DNA of 64,000 nt, taken from assembly GCA_024138025.1 (NCBI GenBank), contig JAMXBD010001436.1, positions 1 to 64,000 of the forward strand, given 5' to 3'. The stretch comes from Combretum micranthum. Taxonomy: Eukaryota > Streptophyta > Magnoliopsida > Myrtales > Combretaceae. Shown piece by piece: positions 57,229-64,000 of the stretch; position 1 is the stretch's first letter, and each line of letters starts with the position of its first letter. The position numbers and the translations under genes were made by a program. Under the pieces are notes generated by a model. That model saw only the letters and a list, made by a program, of their open reading frames with translations. It was not told the origin of the DNA and did no database searches.

Positions 57229-58086
57229 GCTAAAAATTAAAATAAATATAAATTACATACAAGAAATATATATATATATATATAAAAGAAAAGGTTTACA
57301 TAGTACTTCAACAACTTATCTTAAGCAACAACTTATCATATCAAAAATTCTTTCAATCAGAATATGGTGGCGTGATTTCATGAAATGATCAACACTCTTT
57401 CTATTGGCCACACAAATCCTTTACTTAAGCTACAAGACACAAAAGAATTCTAAGGTTGGTCTGCTTATTATTCCCTGTGAGCAAATGGGCCGACTATATG
57501 CGAATCCTAAGCAACAGTACTCTCCATCAATCGCATCATAATTTCAACATCTTTAGTGAGGGATTCAAAAGTTCTTGTAGCACAAATAAAGCCAAATAAA
57601 TAATGATTCCAAGGATCTTATTTGACTTGTGATAATCAATTTAATAAAATAATGTTATTAACAATATTGAAATTAGAAAAGAAAACTGTAAAACCCTTTT
57701 TAGCATATCACGGTTGGCAAAGACCATTTCCATATAATCTAACTGTGATTTACCACCATAAATAGGAGGCACTCCTGTAATGGAGGCTAGTGATACAACC
57801 CATCATTTAAAAAAAAGGCTATGACTTCAAGTCTTGTCTCCCCACCCATGTTGTGTTACACAATTCTTATTTAAATGGTCCAATCCACTACTTTTAAAAC
57901 CTTACCATTTAAACGTTCACTTTTACCAACTGTACTCTCTCTTGCCTCTACTCGATACAACCAAAGCTAAATACTCCTCAAAATTGGTTTGTTTTCTTTT
58001 TAAATCCTCTCTAAGTTATGCTTGGTGTAGTTCTTGACCTATGTAATGAAACTAACAAGGATGTCAAGTCTATAAGTAGTGGAAAA

Positions 58087-58304
58087 TGTGATATCCCCAA
58101 AATATATTGTGATGGAAATTTAATAATTGAATCAGTTTTTGGTGTAATGGTTAGAGTTCATTCAGACTCTAAAGTTAAGCATGCTCAATGAAGAGCACTT
58201 CTAGGATGAGTGACTTTATAAGAAGCAGGTAGTATTAAGGATAAAACTATGCAGCACTTCATCAAAGCAAACAATACCTTAATGAGGAGTTCTCGGTTGT
58301 TACA
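58087..58304 (+). mobile_element. Cassandra-like LTR with 5S segment, copy B
   Basis: Counterpart of 22667-22885. The 5S-derived blocks at about 58161-58226 are identical apart from one base lost after AGAAGC. Confidence 0.7.
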
Positions 58305-59005
58305 ATATTAATCTTTCGAAGTATAAAATCTTGATGATAAGAATTCATAATAGCTGAGCTTAGGCTTTCATATAAAGAGTAAACTGCAATTGGATACGAT
58401 ATTAACAAATACCCTTAGGCTATAGCCTATACTATTGTAATGATTACAATTGAACTCGAACAACAAGTTTCTTAACTAATATAATGATTTGATCCATTCT
58501 CAAAATTTTTGTAGAAAACTTTAGTTTATACTCACATAGTTGCAATCCTTAAGTTTAAAGGAATGCTTTCGAGTGTGTTATAGGTGAAAACTTTACTTAT
58601 TCATACCGGTCATTAGGTTACTTCTATTGATTCGAAATGAGGCCATGGTGAGTGGGAACTTTTAGTGATTTACTACTCTTGTTGCTTGTTATATGTGTGA
58701 TATACTATCTAAGCATATTAAATGAGCCTTTGCATGATATCATGTTATGTTTGTGTATTTTGGTGATAGTGTCACTTGAAAACGAAAGAAACTAAAGCAT
58801 ACAAAAGGTGAAACTTTGAAAATTTTGCTAGGAAGAAGCTTACTACCAAGTTGGTCTATTTTAGATGGCAGCCGATGCTTTCTCAATTCAAACTAGCAAG
58901 TTGGTCCAAAGATGGACTAACAAGTCAAATTGCTCCCCTGTTTGGTGCTTTGTTTTCAAGCACTGGTCTAATCCTATTTGAAAATAACTTTTGTATATAA
59001 TAAAA

Positions 59006-59291
59006 AGGGAAAAACCCTTTTTGGTACATGAACTTTGAAGTGGACAATTAGATACCTAAATTTTTTAAAAGACCCATTTCACACCTAATTAAACTTTGTG
59101 TATCCCTTTTTACTACCTCACTCTTTTTTATTGTCTCTTGAAGTAATTGACACATGTTAGGCAATGATTGGGTGGGGTAGTAAAAATGAGCACAAAAATT
59201 TTAAGAAGGAATGAAATTGTTTTTTTTTTAAGTTCAGATACTTAATTGTCCACTTCGGCTAAGTTTGAATACCAAAAGGGGCTTTATCCCT
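59006..59291. mobile_element. MITE with long terminal inverted repeats, copy B (better preserved)
   Basis: The left end reads AGGGAAAAACCC, then GGTACATGAACTTTGAAGTG, complementary in large part to the right end. Flanked by AATAAAA. Confidence 0.7.
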
Positions 59292-60937
59292 AATAAAAAA
59301 GAAACTCTACTAGCATAAGGCAAATTAATTGTGGGTTGCTTGATTTAATGGCTCAAAATAGGCAAAAAGCCTAAATGTTGAATGGTAATTGGAGTAACAA
59401 TTTGATTCAAGATAAAAAATATATATGCATATATACCCACTAGCATGTGTCTGGGAGAAGGGTTAATAACCAATAATGCATTTGATGTTTAACAATGAAT
59501 TGTTTGATTATGCTTGTATAATAAGATGTGTTTTTCTTACATTATCTTGTCTGGGTTGAATGTATATTGATTGAGCACCATGAATCTATTAACAAATATC
59601 GTATTATAAGTAAAACCAAATATACCTTTCACGGAATCACATTATCCATGATCATCATCATTTGACAATGGAATGATAGGGATTAGGTTTTAAGTTAAGG
59701 AATATAGATCCTCGCTATTTAAAAATTTGTTAAGGACAAATTACAGTTTTGTAGGACGACTAGAGATCAAGTGAAGTTGCCGACTTCAAAGCCATGTCAA
59801 AGCATCGTCTCGGTCATATCATAAGTCTTAATAGATCTTGGTCCAAGACTACATTTAAGGTACTCATAAGGAAAGAGAACTATTGGATGATCGAACTCAG
59901 GACATTTAAGGTATCTCAATGAAGGGCTACAATTAAGGTACCTTAGGGTTTGTGATATATGTGATGTAAGTTTGGATGACCTAGGTGATGGCAAAACTAA
60001 GGGATGGTAGGGTGTTAATTCCTAACTTCACGTTGGCTACCGGATGATTTTTAAACACTATAAGTTGATTTTTTTCTTAATGCTTAGCGAGTGCTTACAT
60101 GAATGACACAAGTGTTTGTGAGGGGTTTTCACGACTAGGAGATTTTCTAGGGTGTAAAATAGAGCGTAACGAAGAGAGCATTTTACTTGAAAGCCATAAA
60201 TTTTATTAATATACATGTAAGCGAAAATAACACAAATGAAAAGGCGTAAATCACTAAATATTTTATTGAATAAATCTTCAAAATTCCAAGGACTTCATTG
60301 GCATAGATTGCTTAACATAATGTAATATATAAATGTAGATTTAACGACAATAATGCTCATTATATTCAAAGTGAATCATTTTAACATACAAGTGTGATTA
60401 ATGCAAGGAACACAATTAAGAAGAGAAATTCATAGAATGATGGAAGGCACCTGTCCATAGATGCAAACGAACACGGATAAAGGTAGTTTGCTACCTGAAT
60501 CAAAAGGAAAATGAAATCAAGAGAAAAAAAAATATTACTAGATGAATAAACTGGCATAAAAAAGGGAAAAACATAAAAATAAAGGCACAAAATACATTAT
60601 GTGAAATATTAAAAGAAGAAAAGTTTGTCATTCGACAACTTATCGTACTGAGCATCAGATCAAGTTGCAACTTAAAATAATTATCAAACTTATTATTCTA
60701 AATCTTCAAACATAGCAATGCATAACTAATTATTATCAAACTTATTAATCTAAATCTTCATATACACCCAAAACCATGTACAACTTTCAATCTTGGATTT
60801 TTTTTTTTTTTTGCAAGAATAATTATCTAAGTACCTATAAAAGTCCAATGCTTCAATTTCTTCCCTTAATGAATTTTTAGATGATGCAGCTACTAATTTT
60901 CATTAATCTTGACTTCTTGAGTCTTCAATAGAAGAAG

Positions 60938-61054
60938 ATGGCTACAGACACAACATTGAAACTGCTAATATTGACTATTTTAGGAAGCTCCATATTTATT
61001 TTTATTATTCCTGAACTCACAATAACAACATATATATATATATATATATATTAG
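60938..61054 (+). CDS. Small hydrophobic reading frame, copy B
   Basis: Counterpart of 25539-25652. Differs only in the length and phase of the TA microsatellite that encodes its last residues. Confidence 0.2.
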   Translation: MATDTTLKLLILTILGSSIFIFIIPELTITTYIYIYIY

Positions 61055-62486
61055 TTTTCAACTGGCATTCAATTAGTAGATATTTATGGGCTCCAAATAA
61101 CTTTTGGATGCATTTTCCTGTAAATTGCTCGAATTTTTCATTCATTTCAACTTTATTAAACTTCCACAAATATATTGCAACAATGGTCTTGTGAGTCCAA
61201 TTTTTTTGTTCTACAATTATTTGTAGAGTAAAACAAATATTCTTTAAGTGTTGGCATGCATTGAGGTCTTCTAAATAGAAACTTCATTGTAGTGGATGGT
61301 TGCTGATGAGTTTCCTTAAAAACCAATATTTTATTTTATTTGGACATAGACCTTTAAATAATAAATTTGCCACAATATCAATCTCATAGAATTGATATAC
61401 TAAATTTCAAAATATTTTCACGAGTTTGTCATTACACAAAATCATTACATCTAAAATATCCTAGAACTCTTTAATCCATAGCCATTATAAAATATTTAAT
61501 CATATATGTCTAAATCAACTATTATGAACTGTTGGATAGTTGGTCTGTGTGGAGAGAGAATGAAAAGGCATAGATTGCTAAATATATTATTGAATAAATC
61601 TTCAAATTTTCAACAACTTCAATGACTTAGACTATTTAACAGAATGTAATTACTGATATGTATGTTTGGACCTAACAACAATAAGTTTTATTTTGTTGAA
61701 AGTGAAAAATTCCAACATACAAATGATTAATGGAAGAAAAGAAATTAAGGAGAGAAATTTATTAAATGGCTAGAGGCACACTCTTCCATGGATGCAGAGC
61801 AACGGGAATAAAAGTAGTTTGCTACCTGTATTAAAAGGAAATGAAATCAAGAGGCAAAACTTGATATATCAATGGAATGGGAAAAAAAATGAAAAAGAAA
61901 AGAAAAGTACTAACTTACAAATAAAGCTATGAATATTTTGAGCGTTATGTCATATACCAAAAGAAGAAAAGTTACTTATTTGACAAATTATTATACAAAA
62001 TAAGGCATAAATTATGTGTGTAAAAATAATGATTGAAATTATCATTCTAAACTATAGCATCTAAAACCATATACAACTTTCAATTTTAGATATATTGCTT
62101 CTTCATCTACTACTTGGTAACTTAGCATGTTAATATTTGTAACATCTATAGATAATTTGTAAGGGCCATCATCAGCGGGAAAAAAAATTTGTATGCATAA
62201 AAGGTGTATTTCGAATAAAAAGAATGCTAAAACTATAAGAATAATATCTATCTACTTAGTATTATATGTTACACATTACATTGTACGTGTGTTTTATGTT
62301 ATATAAACTTTTTTCCAAATTAAATTAAATATACTGCCACTTTATGTTGGAAAAAGGTATTTTTATTTAACGAAACAAAATATTTATATATTTTCTAAAT
62401 CAACTAAAGCCCTAGAGGCATGTTAGTAAGTAAGGAGAGTGGATGAGATTATTACCACGAATTATTAAGGCATATTAGAATATTAT

Positions 62487-63429
62487 TCACTTCCTTAGAA
62501 TTTTGGCGATGATCAATGAAACTCTCACGCATACCCAATTGGATACCCTATTCAGAAAATGGAAGTATGCATAGCGCCATGGTTTGTGAAAAAGCAGAGA
62601 TCCGAACACTCCCAGAATCCAATAAAAAAAACCAATACCCATACTCATGTAGAAGCCATCTCTATCCTCATCTTTATGACCACCCATGCTGATTGGAGGT
62701 TGTGCTTTTGCTTCTAAATCTACTTCTTATCGATGACACTTCTTAGAAAGAGGCTCACCGCATAATCCAGGATTGGCCATAAATGAAGCATTACTTTAGG
62801 TTTGGATTTGAGTGCCCGTTGGGATTTGCCCTGTCAAGTTATTGTATGAAATGTTCAATTTGGCAAGGAGTTTAAGTTGGAAATGCTTTGGGGAATTCCT
62901 CCCGATAGGTGGTTCGAGGACAAATCAAGTACTTCAAGCTTCCCATTTCACCAATTCTTTTAGGTATGCGTCCAGTTAAGTTGTTGTTGTTAGAGATTTA
63001 GTTGTAACAATGCTATAAGGCTTCCATACACGTCGGGTATCTCTCTTGCAACTTGTGTTGGATAAGTCCACCATCATCACGTCCTCCAAGTCGGGTTAGA
63101 CCTACAATGCTTCTTTCTCTCCAACATTGAGGAAGCTCTCCTGATAAAAGATTGTTTGAGAGATCCAACATTGCTATGCTACTGTCTTCTTTTTTAATTT
63201 TTTTGGCTATTTGAACGAACCATGATTTAAATTGCACAAAGTTGATAAGTTTCCCATGAACCTTTTGTTGGAGACATCTATATAAGTAGTGTGTGGATTG
63301 AATAATGGTAGCTGACCTTCAAATTGGTTGAAGCTCAAATCACATACACTAGAGGATTTTGGGAAAATGGTTGAGTTCGCAGCTTACCATGCAAATTATT
63401 GTTGGGAAAACTATATGCTTTTCAAGCAT
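62487..63429 (-). pseudogene. LRR receptor-like protein pseudogene, C-terminal part, copy B
   Basis: Same RLP end as 27087-28034. It shares the TAA before the NPGLCGEP signature (62796-62798). It has CAA where A has its second stop, but a private TAA at 62727-62729 where A has CAA. Further indels, mostly in homopolymers (near 62611 and 62626 in the transmembrane codons, and near 62868, 62941, 62985 and 63044 in the LRRs), shift the frame. The transmembrane segment is garbled between two opposite single-base indels (FFYWILGVFG instead of FFIGFWGVFG). Confidence 0.85.
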
Positions 63430-64000
63430 TATCCCACATTGCTTGGAAAACTAAGTTTTGTTATATTTTAATAAACTCTCCTTCTATATGGTTTCAAAAG
63501 AGTTCATGAGTGGGTTTTGAAAAATCACCACACACGCGCGCGCAGCCTCCCCGGGACTGGGCCAGGCTGGTTTCTTTGAATTTGATTTTTGTTGACAAAA
63601 CGTGTTTGAATTGGTCCAATAAAAAAACGTGTTTTTGAATCATTCAAAAACGCAAGCAGTTATTTTTCCGATTTGAAAGGCACGATCTCCTCATTGTGCC
63701 CTGATTTTTCTCAAAAGATTTTTTTTGGTTATGTTTTCAAAGGTGGTTTTTATATATACTGCTTTTGCTTGCCGAAGGAGAGATAATTTTTTGAATAAAA
63801 AAAATTCTTCTTCTTCTTCTCGTTTTTCTTTTCTGGGCAATTGTAGTTGTTATTCCAGCTACATCTCACGAGTGCACATGCGACTGGGGTGGCTGTGTTA
63901 ACCTTGGGGAGCAAACGGCGTTATCGATTGCACTACGGTCGTGCCAGAATTTCGCTTTTAGGGCAGTGGTTTCCACGACACAGCTTTCATTAATATTTTA
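63430..64000. other. Unassigned sequence at window end, equals A 28035-28606
   Basis: Has GAGCAAACGG where A has GAGAACGG, breaking the plus-strand frame noted in A. No gene supported. Confidence 0.4.

Larger units (their letters stand above)
39689..64000 (+). repeat. Duplicon copy B
   Basis: Direct copy of 360-28606, continuing to the window end. It lacks the MITE and solo LTR of A and carries an about 824 bp deletion in the nested gypsy element. Intergenic parts equal to those of A (39690-40528, 41196-42008, 49086-50527, 50926-54255, 54345-54937, 57234-58086, 58305-59005, 59292-62486) hold no additional genes that I can support. Confidence 0.95.

Noticed and set aside
1..64000. Integrated viral sequence or toxin genes
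   Set aside because: All polymerase and gag traces fit plant LTR retrotransposons. No viral coat, movement or toxin-like frames were seen.

Overview
This is AT-rich nuclear DNA from a flowering plant, most likely a eudicot. The evidence is a receptor-like protein (RLP) pseudogene of the plant LRR class, several nested plant-type Ty3/gypsy and Ty1/copia retroelements, a TRIM, a 5S-carrying Cassandra-like LTR and MITEs. I see no intact conventional protein-coding gene. Almost everything recognisable is a transposon, a transposon relic or a broken host gene. I cannot name the species.

The window is dominated by one large direct duplication. Copy A (about 360-28606) recurs as copy B (about 39689 to the window end at 64000), about 39.3 kb downstream and in the same orientation. 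The copies differ by scattered substitutions, many 1-4 base indels and three large events: a 230 bp MITE (15703-15932) and a 2.9 kb solo LTR (16022-18927) present only in A, and an about 824 bp deletion inside a retroelement in B. The two insertions have clean empty sites in B.

Layout of copy A (B repeats it): a TRIM (1198-1865); a GGTTCC-rich element (2641-3269); a solo LTR with TSD GTTTG (3397-10519) holding a nested non-autonomous Ty3/gypsy element (3913-7638); a copia-like solo LTR with TSD ATAGG (11975-12362); the A-only MITE and A-only solo LTR; a second non-autonomous gypsy element with TSD GCTAA (19530-21809); a Cassandra-like LTR (22667-22885); a TIR MITE (23581-23889); and the C-terminal half of an RLP pseudogene on the minus strand (27087-28034). 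The 11 kb spacer between the copies holds an N-terminal RLP fragment (30513-30925), a truncated relative of the A-only LTR (31481-32466) butted against a decayed copia RT/RNase H fragment, a second MITE copy, and two more GGTTCC-rich elements. The window opens inside another Tekay/Del-like LTR that ends at about 357.

The most unusual signals lie inside the long gypsy LTRs. (1) A short acidic reading frame after a splice-acceptor-like site differs between two diverged LTR copies almost only at synonymous third positions. (2) A run of hairpins has changing but self-complementary stems around one constant GATGCA loop. (3) A hairpin recurs 40-55 nt before the LTR 3' end in three LTRs. (4) CG-rich GCCGGC motif arrays occur in three different gypsy families. 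These are read by eye. Alignments of many copies would be needed to prove selection.
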